Shown here: positions 12,432 to 24,791 of the stretch, one piece after another
Layout: the number at the start of each line of letters is the position of its first letter
How positions within the stretch are numbered: the stretch's first letter is position 1
Assembly (NCBI GenBank): GCA_020809705.1
Contig: CP085826.1
Span: forward strand, 5,208,001 to 5,272,000
Direction: 5' to 3'
Length of the DNA stretch: 64,000 nucleotides
Source of the DNA: Calonectria ilicicola
Taxonomy: Eukaryota > Ascomycota > Sordariomycetes > Hypocreales > Nectriaceae
Notes under the pieces: model-generated
The model's input: only the letters and a program-made list of their open reading frames with translations
The model's database searches: none
What the model was told of the DNA's origin: nothing
Program-made: the position numbers and the translations under genes

Positions 12432-15400
12432 TCATCCCAATCCCACCGCCCATGCAGCATTCCCAAGCTGCTTAATCAGGCCGCAGAGATTCTCAACAAT
12501 CGCAGGGACTGCCTCCTCTCTGGTTGCAAAGTTGGCCTTCAACACCTCTTGCGCTACTTCCATACATTGACGTGGATCCTCGATTGATGCCTCACTTGAC
12601 CGATTTCGAGCATGTGGTCCACGGATGAATGGGCGTCCATGCCCAAGATTGATGAACTTTTGGATTGATGCTGAATCTGGCCCATCAACGAAAACTGTCT
12701 CGTCATGCGACTGTCTCATTTCCCGTCGGTTGGCCCGCGTCACCACGCCGTGAGTCCAGAGTGCCAGAGCCGCATGGTGCACGGCAACGGCGTAAAATGC
12801 CTTCAAATGTCCCTCAGGGAACATCTTAGCATGTCTAAGAATCTGTCCGGCGTACCAGATAGCCAAACGAGAATCAGGGCTCTCGGCCCATTGCTGGAGT
12901 ACAGGATAGATGCGCCGTGCTTGATCTTCCCCTTCCTTGCCTGCAAAGAGTTGCAAGTCGTCCAGTGACACGTGCAAGTTCATCATTAATAGATTTAGAA
13001 CTACTTGCTCCTGCGCCGACATATCCTCCCAGTCCAATGTTTTCAACTGGAAAGCTTGCAAGTCTTGGACCAGACTTTGATGTCGGGAACTTAGAAGAAC
13101 TGAAGCTCCTCCAGGAGGGTTCCGCGTGTAAGATCGTGAGCGGTGGGTTGCGCTCAGCTGCCTATACTCCAAAATTAAGGCCCAAAAGGCGTGAAGATAT
13201 ATTGACAAGGAGAGCTGCACGTCCAAGCGATGGCGGTTGGCGGGAAGGAGATTGATGTCGTGTAAAAGATCTCCTACGCAAGGAGCCCTCTTGGCTTCGC
13301 CGGCATCCCGTTCCAGATACACTGCCTTCCATTCTTCAGCCGTTTTCGCAAACCAAAGCTCTCGTGACGCAGGCAGAGGCAGCGTCAGCTCCGAATATGA
13401 TATGGCAGGGTTGGTCAAGGTCGTCATGGATGTCTGAGTGTCTCGATGATACGAGTGGAATACCAAGCTTTTAACATATTAGTGTCAGTTTCTTCAGTAT
13501 TGGCGCTTCACATACCGCTTCCACTGCTCTTGTTCAACCCATTTCCTCCATTTTCCTTGTAGTACCTCGCCTTCATCTGAAGCGTTGACTGAAATAACAG
13601 GATAAGATGACCGCTGGTACCTCCCACGATATCGCATCATCTGCGTACTATTAGCTCTGTGTCGAGAAGTATAGGTCTGGCTTAGTTTCATAAACCACTT
13701 ACGGTTACAGGGATGACAAGATGGCACTCAGCAATTTCCATCTTGTGCCGGTTGCCGCTCCATAACGCAATGTCCTGGGTCAAGATGAGAGACTGAAGAA
13801 GGCCAAGGTCCCGGATTGATCTGTGATCTTCCTCGAACTAAGATAGCAAGTCAGTAAGGATTTCGAAGCTGGGTGGGGGGTGAGTCGACAACTCTGGAGT
13901 GATGGCGAACGCACTTTCAGTGGTATAGTTAATCCTAGAAACGTGATTAGAACTGGGGCCAAGTCTCACTAGAAAAGACAAAAGTGCTACTTACGATATG
14001 ACTCTTGTAATGCAAGACCAAACTTGCGCAGTGTGGGGGAGGGCGCAAGCACGGCTCCTGCAGCAGCAGCGGCGGCAATCCATTCATGCCACTGGTCGTT
14101 GAGCTTGAATGTCGGAAAATGTAGCCAATTGGTAACCTGACAGGCGTGCCAATGGAGAAATATGTGAATCATTGTGTCTATGAGCTCACACGAGGGAAAT
14201 GAAGCTGCGACTCGATTGAATATCGACTCTTGGCGACAAGCCTTGAGTACTAAACCAAGCACTCGATCTCGTTGAGAATGTTCCAGCTTATCGCTGACCA
14301 CTCTATCCAGCCATTTCCTCGTTTCTTGGACCTGAAGGGTAGCAACTTTCCCGGAGGGTACTGGAAGATTTCTGGCTTCTTCATATGTATTTTCTGGTCC
14401 CTTGGGTTGCCACCTCCAGGGTGAATCAGTCCAAACTTTGACAACTTGCTCTCGCATCTGGGAAATATCGATTGCATTCTCTGTCTCGGGTGTTTCTTGT
14501 TGTGTGGGCATATGCGCCCCATTTTCAGAATTCCAAGTGTCCAAGGTGTTGAAATCAAAATCTGATAGCTCCAAATTGGTGTCGTCGCAAAAGTCCAAAA
14601 CTGCAAGGCCTTGGCCCTCGGCTAATTTGTCATTATGGTCGAAATGCTGTTCGTATAAAATGTCTCGAAGAAAATCACCAAATGGGAGACGGTCCATGTC
14701 CATAGAAACCTTTGTATTGGCATCCACCTTTTGTGGGTAGTTATCGGACACACCTGCTGTTATGTTAGCCTGACGTGAGACAGGGATGGCTCTGATGTTG
14801 ATCAAGGTGTTCAATCGTGGCTGGTTGGCGTGAAGTAAAATTGTATGGGTACTGGAATAGGGTTCAAGACAAGCAAGGAAAAAAAAGAAACAACTCACCA
14901 TGGTCTACGACAGTGTCCGGGGTAGCTATTTGACCAGCATCAGGTCCATGAGGAGGGGTTAGATCCAGAGGAGAAGCCTGGTCAGCGAGATGCTGAGCAC
15001 TCATAGAAGCGGAACCGGGGGCGCTGCCTGAAACACTTGGTGGCATATATGTGGTATTTGGAGGACTCGAGTCGCTGTCACCCGAAGAGCCTGGATTAGA
15101 ATGGGCATTGGCGGAGAGGTGCATCAAGTGCATAGCTGCCGCTGAGCTGGTCTCGGATGAGACACAGGTCAAGCCACGGCGAACACAGCGTTGACATGGC
15201 TTATCCTCTTGACATTTAACTCGTGCGACGGCGCATGCCTTGCAGGCGTGTGCGACACGACCAGCGCTAGGTGATGTGTTGATGCGACGCCGTTTCTTAG
15301 AAGAGTCGTTTTCATGGTTGACTTCATGTCGCTTTTTTAAATCGGCGCGAGCAAAGGTCTTGCCGCAGATCTGACAAGCAAACCGCCGTCCCAGGGTGTG

Positions 15401-15760
15401 TGTCTGCACATGGCGCTGAAGATGTTCGGGGCGAGAGTATCGACGGCCGCAGTCGCCGCAGGCGTAGAGCGAAGCACCAATATGGCCGCGGCCTTGATTC
15501 GATTGGGAAGCGGGAGAAGCCTGGGTTTGAGGGGTCGTAGCAGAAGCTGGTGGTGGGCCAGGAGTGGCGACGGGGGCCGATGTAGGGACAATGAGGTTTG
15601 ATCGCAATCCGTTGGGGGCAGTCGCAGTGTTGGGTCCAGGCTGATGGGAAGGTTGAGACGGGTGAGGAGGGTATGGCTGTGTCACGAGCAAGGCTGGATC
15701 CGACGGTCGCGGAGGATCGAGGATATGGGAGAGCGATGAACTGGCCATGGCGTGGCTCAT
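12432..15760 (-). CDS. transcription factor with two C2H2 fingers and a Zn2Cys6 cluster
   Basis: Nuclear DNA-binding regulator of about 978 aa. Minus-strand exons: 14899-15760, 13995-14753 (start could be 14756), 13915-13934, 13703-13837, 13516-13640 and 12432-13467. Two C2H2 fingers (C101/C104/H117/H121 and C129/C132/H145/H149) are followed by a perfect fungal binuclear cluster, CX2CX6CX5CX2CX6C, at C173-C199. The C-terminal half resembles the fungal-specific transcription factor domain (Pfam Fungal_trans). Reassembling exons 3-6 gives the family-like runs YRLTIPLKFEEDHRSIRDLG, DIALWSGNRHKMEIAE and WKRLVFHSYHRDTQTSM. Exon 3 is only 20 nt. The gene is divergent from the MFS transporter and next to a set of oxidoreductases, so it is a reasonable candidate local regulator; its targets are not shown by sequence. 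Confidence 0.9.
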
Positions 15761-18165
15761 TCAATGGCGAAGGGAGCCCGCCAATTGTAAGTGAAAACCA
15801 GGACGGGCATGAGCAGGCGGTGACGCAAGCGAGGGTACAGAGAGCGAGCGTGAGGGTGTGAGCGTGAGTATGAGCGATGATCACTGGCGATTAAGAAACT
15901 GGCACAGAGGGGAAGAAGGTCTGTGAGTTTGTGTGGTCAGTCGAGGACCATGAGGCGTTGCGGGAGTTGGAGAGATGCCGTGGTGGGACCAGCCTACCCA
16001 AGATAGACATGGGGGAAATGTCGAAGTGAGAGGAAGGCCTTCCGTTTCGAGCGCAGAACTCGGACAAGGGCCAGGGCCATCAACATCCAAGAATGGGGAC
16101 AATGAAAGTGTGGTGCAATTGCATACGAAGCATATGCTGCATTTGTGCGCGGGGGATAAGCTTGAGTGCCGCAGCCGACCTCGTCTACGTAGTACAGGGA
16201 GCAACTCTCTCAGCCACGCGCGATCGGACATGACGAGACCTGTTGGCAGGTGTTCTCAGCACTGCTTACGCCACAGAGTTGGTCTGCGTCGCTGGGTTTC
16301 TCATCTAGGTTGCTTCTGTTCGGCGAGTGCGCCACGAGGGTGGTCCGTGTGTCGCACTTTGACAGGGCCTAGACTCCGCGTACAGCCTCTAGACGGCTGC
16401 TCCACCACCAGACGACAGCCCGCAGCACAAATGCATCGCGATGGATATCGCTCGGATGGGCTCCGAGGAGCGACTGTTTTCGGAGCCGCTCATCCAAGGG
16501 GGCGGCAGATGCAAAAATCCTGGAGGATGTGATTCCGTCGGGGAGGGTACGCACTGGGGCTATTTCGAGGCAACAAGCCGAGTCGCAGAACCAAGCGGCA
16601 CAGGTCCACCTTCACGCACGACTTGAGGGCGTCGTCGTAAGCCATTTCCTTTGTTGTAAAGTTGCGGGCCAAGCTACCAGGGCCGCCTCCCCAATCCCTG
16701 TACGACCACATGCTAACTGGCCAATGGCTGGGCTGAAGGGGCTCCGCAGATGATTCATTTCCAGAGATTCACTATACGATACGCCGGGACGGTTTTTTTT
16801 TCCATCTGTTTGACTATGCCTGACCTTGTTTTTCGCACGCCAGACAAAAGGTCCACGCTCTACTTTACGGCCATGCTAAGCACCCGATTCTCCGGTTCAG
16901 GGGAATAGACACCGCTAGAGCCTCCTAGATAAAAGTTTGATGTCGTGTTCCCCGTTGTTCTGAGGCTACTCTCATGCATGAAGAGGAATAGGCACAGAAT
17001 AATAAGCTTAACCCACCGCAAGCACAAGCGCCACTCCATTCCTCATAACTCCAAATGACGACCGTGTGTCAGGTCAAGTAAGGGTGCATTCCCTCCTATG
17101 CCATGGCCTCGAGAAGGCCCATGCCACTTGGTGCAAATAGTGTCCTGGGGATAAAATCTTGAGGCCATTGTAACTGTTGAGGGCGTGTCTTGGTTTCCTT
17201 ATTGCCTCTCCATAATCCCCTCAGACATGCTTCGGGAATACCCGTCTTATAGGCCTAGATCCTCAAAGACCCAAGAGCTCATTGGGTGTCGCATTAGGAC
17301 AAGCTATGTGTGCTTCTTTCCAGCTCCTCATACCACGCCGCTATGGCCCGGTCACATTTACACAAAGCAAAAAAAAAAATTATCCTCTCCAACCGTGCAC
17401 ACTTGTCTTCCGTCCTAACCCTAGGACTCTCTCTCGCGCTCCCTATCCCCCAAGGAGCCCACCTGGTTCGCTAGGCAGAGTGATGGTGGATGATGGGCTT
17501 GACGCCAAACTGCAACCACATCTGCGCTAGTCCCGGTCAACACATCGGCGTATCCTCCATCGCGTCCCGCCCAGACCCTAAACCAGATCTGCGTGCAAAA
17601 TATCCCCCGACGGTCAGGCCGTTGGTTGACCGGACGGCCAGCCCCAGGGTTTACCTCAAAATCCCATTTGACGATCGTGATCCCTGGCCAATCGAGCGCC
17701 GGATGCGTTTGATTTCCCATGGCGGAAGCACTCGCCTCCAGCATCGGGTAGTCAATCCGTGACACCCTAGTTTACTTGCCAAGCGTTGAATTGCGCCTGA
17801 GACATCGTCAGAAATCAACCTCCCCTTTGCGCCTCACCAACGCCTCCATGCAACCTCCTCCACAAACAAACCCCTGTCTGTCTCGGCGTGCCCCTCCGCC
17901 TCCGTCGCACAGCGCAAGCTCCTTGACTCTTTAGCGTCAGCGCCGACGCCTTGAGCGTTGGTTACACGTGCCCGCTCGGCTTCATTCATTGAAATGAGGT
18001 CCTGCATATCCAATTCCTGTTCATAGTCTGACAGGTTCCCCAGATTGTCCTTATTTTGTTGCCTATGCGTACTCTTCCAGTTCGCCACTTCAACACGCGC
18101 GGAGAGTGCCCTTGCAAGAGTCGCGGGACTCGACGACGACGACAACTGGAACATTGCTAATCAAG
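15761..18165. other. divergent intergenic region, regulator / MFS transporter
   Basis: About 2.4 kb of shared upstream DNA between the minus-strand regulator and the plus-strand MFS gene. The part next to the regulator (15761-16700) is G-rich on the plus strand, consistent with a long leader. Several frames of 60-185 codons occur here but show no domain, signal peptide or splice logic. No RNA gene or repeat was recognised. Confidence 0.45.
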
Positions 18166-19977
18166 ATGACAATCCCACACGACCCCGCGAGCTCAGCCAG
18201 CATGCCCACTCCCAGTGAAAATGCAGCAAACGGTCAGAAGCGTACGCTAGGCCATGTACAACTTCGCCACAAAGAAACAAACGCCCTCATCCTGATACCA
18301 ACTCCCTCCAACGATCCCAACGATCCGCTAAACTGGTGAAGCGCTCTCTCCCGTCTGGCCCACGACTCTTCCTAACAAGTATCATTAGGCCACAATGGCG
18401 CAAATATTACACTGCCACTCTCGTCTGCTTGGCCATGACGATGTCCAACTTTCTATCTGGTGGGCCATCCATTGCCTTGTTATCCACAGCACTCAGCTTT
18501 TTTCCCAATGCAGCCAACGATGGGACCCTCACAACAGTGGCAATCCCTAAAATTGCATACTTTTTTACCACGACTAGCTTGCTCATGGGTGTCGGCTGCT
18601 TCCTATGGGTGCCGATGGCCAACAAGTATGGAAGGCGTCCTGTCTATATTGCCAGCTATCTTCTCTATTTTGCTACAGCACTGTGGCTCATTTTTGAAAA
18701 ATCATATGCCGGGTTTCTCGCAGGTCGTATTATGCTAGGCTTCGCATCCGGGGCGGCCGAGACAATTGCACCCATTACCATCTCTGATGTTTTCTTTCTG
18801 CACGAGAGAGGTGCCATCATGTCGTGTTATAACTGTGCCCTTTCTGTCGGCGTGGCCTTAGGCATGGTTGTTTCAGGTCTAATCACCATCAACTACGAAT
18901 GGCGGACCATATACCAGGTCTCCTCTGCCCTGGTCGGTTTCGTCCTCCTTCTCATGGCATTCACTTTCCCCGAAACGTCCTATCATCGCCGATCAAATGG
19001 AATTGAGAATACGATCTTCCATATCGAACTGAAAGATGACAAGGCCCTGTCATCAAAGTCCTCTGACGAGGAGATTGGTCGCTCGGCCATAGCCCCTCCT
19101 AAGAAAACTCTGATGGAGACCTTGGCAATCTGGAATGGGTCGCAGACTGATGAAAGCGTATGCAAGATGCTAGTCAGGCCTTTTCTTTTGATCACTCTTC
19201 CTCCCGTTCTATGGGCAGCTCTTATCCAATCGGTCACGATTGGGTTCTTGGTTGCCGTGTCGTCCAATATCAATCCCGCATTTGCGGAAGCCTATGGCTT
19301 TGAGTCGTACCAGGTTGGACTCTGCTTCATAGCGGCCATCATTGGGTCTTTTGTTGGCATCCCTGCCGGTGGGCACCTTGGAGACTATGTTGCAGATTAC
19401 TTCACAAAGCGCAATGGTGGGGTTAGAGAGCCTGAGATGAGGTTGCCAGTGATAGCCTTGGCTATGATCACAACTCCTCTCGGCTTGGTATTATACGGAG
19501 TGGGAATTCATCATAAATATCATTGGATCATGCCAACTATTGGCTTGGGTCTTTGTACGTCTATTCAAACCGGAACTATCCCTAAGACATTACTGACATT
19601 GGACAGTGAACTTTTCGATAACACAAGCTGCCAGTGTTAGCCTGGTTTATGTTATTGATTCATACCGCCCTGTTGCTGGGGAAATTAGCCTGGCAGTTTT
19701 GGGCTTCAAGTGTAAGTGTATCCATTCCGGTGACGGCACTCTATTCTAACAAGCGATGACAGCTCTTTTTGGATTTCTGCTCTCTTTTTACACAAATCCA
19801 TGGATCAACGCAGATGGCTACCAGAATGCATTCGGAGCTATGGCTGGTATTGCAGCCGCTGTGTTGACGTTGTGGATACCCTTTTATATTTGGGGCAAGC
19901 AAGTCAGATATCTTACCTGGCACTGGCCCATCGTTTCGTTCATCGACTGGGCCGATGATCGTGAGGTCGGGGAGTGA
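18166..19977 (+). CDS. MFS transporter, DHA1-like
   Basis: Proton-coupled drug or metabolite antiporter of the major facilitator superfamily, plasma membrane or vacuole. Exons 18166-18335, 18389-19554, 19607-19711 and 19763-19977 give 551 aa. The first junction rebuilds DPLNWPQWRKYY, the usual start of the membrane core in fungal DHA1 carriers. The loop 2-3 signature appears as VPMANKYGRRPVYI. The third exon restores LNFSITQAASVSLVYVIDSY, which an unspliced reading would lose. A hydrophilic central loop of about 60 residues (residues roughly 270-330) separates the two six-helix halves. The gene is divergent from the regulator and tail-to-tail with the SDR gene, 149 bp away. Transported compound unknown. 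Confidence 0.92.
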
Positions 19978-20126
19978 AAAAAGACATATATTTAATGATG
20001 CGAACGACAGCCGGCTACGTGATGCCATTTGAACTTGCCTTTATATTGATATACCCCTTTTCTATCAAGGTCTATAAATTTCGTATTTATTTTTAGTAAT
20101 TTGCAATTCTTATTCTGCAAATATTC

Positions 20127-21008
20127 TCAGAGGGCTTGACCAGCGTCAATGACAGCGTTGGCACCAGTTACACCCTTGGACTTGGCAAAGCAGAGGACCT
20201 GCTGAGCCACGTCGTCAACTGTAACGAGCCGCTTAAGCTTCGTGTTGTTCTCTATTTGTGCAATCTTTTCGGGTGGGAAGCTGAGGCCCCATTCCTGCTG
20301 GCTGTCAGCGCGGCTCCATCATGAAGGCGTTTTCTCTTCTTACTGTTCGCATAAGGCCAGGAGAGACACTATTGACCCTGATTCTGGGGCTTGCTGCAAG
20401 CGCAAGACCTTTAACTAGATGAATCTGAGCGGCTTTGGTAACCGCATATGCCTGAGAGCATCGAGTTTAGGATTTGCCATGGATTAAGGGAGCGCCGGAG
20501 CGGCGATCTGGGAACTTACTAGCGAACTGCCGCTGACCTTGACTCCAGCAAAAGAGGCAGTGGTAATGAAGGCACCCTCAGTCTTATCAAGATGATCCTT
20601 AGCAGCATGCATCAGGAACAAGTGCGACTTCACATTCATGTTAAAGCATCGATCCCAATCGTCCTCCTCAACATTATCATTCAAGTCTGTAATATCACGG
20701 AGCTTTGTCCATCCACCGTTGGAAAAGACAACATCAAGTTGGCCCATGGCACCGACGACATCCTGCACCAGCTTATTCAAGTCGTTTCGTACGGCAAGGT
20801 CGGCTTTGAAGGCTAAGAAGTTATTATCATCGTGAGGCAGCGGCGATACGGAATGCAATTCTTTGATAAGGGCGGTTGCGCGATCGCTGTTGGAATGGTA
20901 GTTGACTGCCACCCGCATTCCGTCCTGGGCAAAGAGGCGAGCAGTGGCGGCACCGAGGCCAGCAGTGCCGCCGGTGATAAGGGCAACCAAGGGACGAGGC
21001 GAAGCCAT
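20127..21008 (-). CDS. short-chain dehydrogenase/reductase (SDR)
   Basis: NAD(P)-dependent oxidoreductase of the classical SDR fold, 254 aa. Minus-strand exons are 20520-21008, 20344-20451 and 20127-20294. The cofactor motif is TGGTAGLG near the N-terminus, the NAG-like motif reads SNGG, the Ser is in TTASFAGV, and the catalytic Tyr-Lys pair is in AYAVTKAA at the start of exon 2. The last junction gives MRT|EWGLSFPPEK, and the protein ends VTGANAVIDAG, typical of the family. It lies tail-to-tail with the MFS gene and head-to-head with the monooxygenase, sharing a 1.4-kb promoter region with it. Substrate unknown; context suggests it acts with the monooxygenase and cupin. Confidence 0.93.
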
Positions 21009-22375
21009 TGCGGTCCTTATTTTCTTTGTTTCTTTGTTCTTGTTGCTTTGTTTGTTGTTTTTCAATCTCGGAGTTTGCGGATGTTTCGGTTCCGCGTAGA
21101 TGAAGTTTATCTCGCTCGATATATCCAACTCTAATCGAGGGTCTTCGCGGGATGACGTTCCCTCCCCTATGCAAAGGCGAGCACAGTATCTGCCGGGTGG
21201 CTGGCCGAGTACGGATGAATGCGGGGCACGCAGAGGATATTTTTGCGTGCGCAATGCGAGGGGGCCGGTGAAAAGGGAATTTAATCGAGCAGTGATGCAG
21301 TTCAGATAGCTCGATATCGTCCCGTGGTCAGCACTAGGACAGGGTTGCGGCTACACGTGCTTGTTAGAGAGGGGGCGGAGCGGAGAGCAATGCTCGGGAT
21401 CCTCCCCCACCATGCCGAAGTCTTGATGGACAAGATGGGTCAAGCTTCGGTTGCGTTGCGTATCTAGCGGAGGTTGTGCCGAAATTCTGTGGGGTTGTTT
21501 TCTGGGGAAGGCGGAGGGGAACTAAGGTGTAGTTGTTAGTCTGGAGCCTGTGTTCAATGGGTAAGGTGAACAAGGAGGGGAAAATTCAGGTGAAGAAGCT
21601 AGCTACCTCAGTTAATTAGTTAGTGAATTGGGCAAAACGCGACAGCAGATGAATGAAGCGTTGAAGCACCACGGACGCTTCCAAGAAATCACATCTGTAT
21701 CAATTGACACTGTCTAACTAAACTATGGGAACCTACCTCCAAAACACGGCATACACGGCTGCTCTTCCCCTGCCCAGGGCCAGTTACCTCTTTGGAGAAT
21801 GATGCAGGCGAGACATCTTTTGCCGCCAAGAGTTTTTCCTTCATCCAGGGACAAATGACCGGCGCTGTTGGCCCTGTAGCGCCCCACTTACCGGCGCACC
21901 CCAACCTGGACGCACACCATGACCGGGACGTGGAGGGAGGTATGATGGATGGCAGCCGAGATGTTGCACCTGCGCCGGTTCTCGTTGGCCGTGCACTGCG
22001 AAGCGCTCACGGAAAACACGAAGCAGCCACCGGGGAGATGGTGGGGAGCATCTCCTCCAGTCCCACCATGGCTCCCACTTGCTTCCGACTGCCCGCTGCC
22101 ATGACACTCTGCGTGGCCCAAACCGGGGTATTTCCCCCGTGTGCCACACATGTCTCTAAACGGATCGCAAACTCATAAATATCTTCGGGTCGGGGCATGG
22201 CTAAGCCCGAGTCTGGTAATAAGAAAGCTACATCCTTCAACTTGTCCCTTCCCGACCATCCATCTCTTCGCTTTTTGTCATCGGCTCCTCCACCTCCGCC
22301 CTAAACAAATCTAGCTGCTTGCTTGCTGTTCAATCACTAGGCTTGCTTCACATTGGTAGGAACACCTTTGACACA
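21009..22375. promoter_or_regulatory. bidirectional promoter region, SDR / monooxygenase
   Basis: Shared upstream DNA of two divergent enzyme genes. It carries three copies of the octamer ACCGGCGC: 21858-21865 and 21890-21897 on plus, and 21972-21979 on minus (TGCGCCGGT at 21971-21979). An inverted pair GGCGCT/AGCGCC (21861-21866 and 21878-21883, 11 bp apart) lies among them. An AT-rich TATA-like stretch is near 22168-22178. This is a plausible operator for a zinc-cluster regulator; binding is inference. Confidence 0.45.
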
Positions 22376-24791
22376 ATGGCAGCTCAAAACGGCCACAATG
22401 GAAATGGCGCTGCCGCCAAGAACCCTCTAGTCCAGGACTACCCTCATCCTTTAAAAGTTGCCATCATTGGCGCTGGTATTGGAGGTCTTAGTGCAGCAAT
22501 TGGTCTACGCCGCGAAGGTCACCATGTCACTGTAAGTCCAGCACTTCTTACCCCGCCACTCTAGGCTTTCCCACCCTCTTACACTGAACTCCAGTTATAC
22601 GAACAATCCCGCCTATCCAGCGAAGTCGGTGCCGCCGTGCACTTGGCTCCCAATGCCAATGGCATCCTTCGACGATGGGGTCTCTATGGCGAGACCTTTG
22701 GAGCCAACCGCCTCGACCATCTCAAAGAGCTCACCGAGAAGGGTGGCGTGGTCAAGGACGTCAGCATTGTGGAAGGCAACAAAATGTGGCAGCACCCCTG
22801 GCAGCTGGTTCACAGAGTCTCCCTCCATGATGCCTTAAAGAAAGCCGCGCTAGGTGACGGCCCCGGCAAGCCTGCTGAGTTGAACACCGCCAGCCGTGTT
22901 GAAGATGTTGATCCTGAAAACGCAACCATTACTTTGGCCGATGGCACCGTGGTGCAGGCCGACTTTATCATCGGAGCTGATGGTATCTACGTAAGAAGCC
23001 TGGTTTCAAACAATTGATAAACGAGAGAATGTTCTAACCCTTCATACAGTCCAAAAGCCGAAAGCACATTACTGGCCAAGAGTCCAAGCTCTTCAGCTCG
23101 GGCAAGGCCTGCTTCCGTTTCCTTATCCCTAAGAGCGTAGCCTTCGAGGACCCCGAAACCCGACCAATCGTTGAGAAGGATGGTTGCTTGACCATGTGGT
23201 TCGGCAGCGACCGACGTGCCGTTATCTATCCTTGCAACGACAATGAGACTCTAAACTTTGTGTGCATTCACCCCGATTCACTGTCACACGCCACTGCCAG
23301 CGATGGTAAGAGATCACATTCACCCCAGGAAATTGAAACATGACTGACATGAGATTAGAATGGAGCAAGGATGGTGATATTTCCCAGCTTCTCAAGGTCT
23401 ACGAGGACTTCGATGCTCCTCTTGTCAAGCTGATGAGCAAGGTTGATCCCGCTGAGCTCAAGGTTTGGCAGCTCCTGGACATGGAGAACCTCCCAACTTG
23501 GGTCAAGGGCAAGCTTGCACTGCTCGGTGACGCCGCTCACCCTTTTACTCCTCGTGCGTATTTGTGTCAACGTATCTTTAGAGGAGAATTCACAACTAAT
23601 ACAATATTCAGACCAGGGCCAAGGTGCCGGTCAGGCCATGGAAGATGCCGCTGCCCTCTCCGTTGTTCTTCCCCTGGGCACTCACCCCGATGACATTCCT
23701 GAGCGTCTCAAGCTCTACACTGATATCCGATACAAGCGAGCCCATGCTATTCAAGAATACTCTCGCCAGGCTGGTGCCGATTGGATCGATGGAAAGCCCC
23801 AACTTGACAGTATGTATTACTCATATCTCGTTAGAACCATAAACTTACAAACTTAGTGAATGCTTATCTCCCCTATAACCTGGGCCACGACGAGTACGAT
23901 AACGCTTCCAACATCTTCAAGCGATGGCTCTGGTCAAAGAAGAAGGACCTCTACTGGAGAATGCCCATTTCTTTCGGTCCTTTCCCCGGTCCTCGCCAGG
24001 ACCACCTCGGCCGACGTCAGCTCAACCAACTGCAACAGACCTTCCGAACCGCCTCTGTCAAGTTCAAGACCTCCAGGACCTACTTGGAAGGCCTCTTCCC
24101 CAACGACAAGTTCAAGTTTGCGTCTCCCGCTACCATGGCCCAGGCTAGTATCTCCACAACGACCCTGGACAAGATGCAATGGCTAGGAGGTCAGGGCTAC
24201 AACCACATGGGTCTCTACATTCACGGTGTTCAGTACACCAAGAAGGATGGCTCCACCATTATCGGAACCTTCCTTGCCGTGCTCTTTGAGAGTCTGTGTG
24301 ACCCCATCGTTTCTGGCCGCGAGGAATTGGCCATGCCCAAGCTCTTCTGTGACATCGAGGTTCACCCTCGATCCAAATCTTACCGCGTGCAGTCTTCCTG
24401 GCGTGGCGCTACCTTTGCCAATATTGCTCTCCAGGATCTGGAGGAGGATACCCCCGAGAGCGAAGCTGGCATCATTGGCGGAGAGGCAGACTACGGCATC
24501 CTAGCCTACCGATACATCCCAGCCGTTGGCGAGCCCGGCAAGGCAGATGCCGAGTACGCCACAGTTGTACCGCATGCTGAAGAATCCAAGGACGTACCAT
24601 CCACAGTGACTAGGGTACGGAGATCCAAGAATGCCTCCATCAAGCTGGATGCCCAAGACTGGGAATCGCTTCCCACCCTGCACCACGTCACATCAGGTCT
24701 AGCACAGGTTCCCATTTATGAAATTGTTAGTGCCAAGGTAGTAGAAGGAACCGGTGTTCCCAACGTTTCCGCAGCGAAAAGAATTGAGTAG
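22376..24791 (+). CDS. FAD-dependent monooxygenase fused to an acetoacetate-decarboxylase-like domain
   Basis: Two-domain enzyme of 711 aa. Exons: 22376-22531, 22595-22990, 23050-23305, 23359-23553, 23612-23809 and 23857-24791. Residues about 25-400 form a class A flavoprotein hydroxylase (salicylate/PHBH type): GAGIGG at 32-37, the DG motif IIGADGIY near 177-184, and the GD motif LALLGDAAHPF with Asp about 327, followed by HQGQGAGQAMEDA. Residues about 465-690 resemble the acetoacetate decarboxylase beta-barrel fold. GREELAMPK ends in Lys about 562, aligning with the Schiff-base Lys of that family. The ATG at 22376 is preferred; an in-frame ATG at 22319 would add 19 residues. The domain pairing suggests oxidation and decarboxylation or lyase chemistry on one substrate, but the reaction is unknown. 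Confidence 0.88.

Noticed and set aside
17834..18154. 106-codon minus-strand frame upstream of the MFS gene
   Set aside because: Lies in the MFS leader and promoter. It is charged but has no recognisable features.
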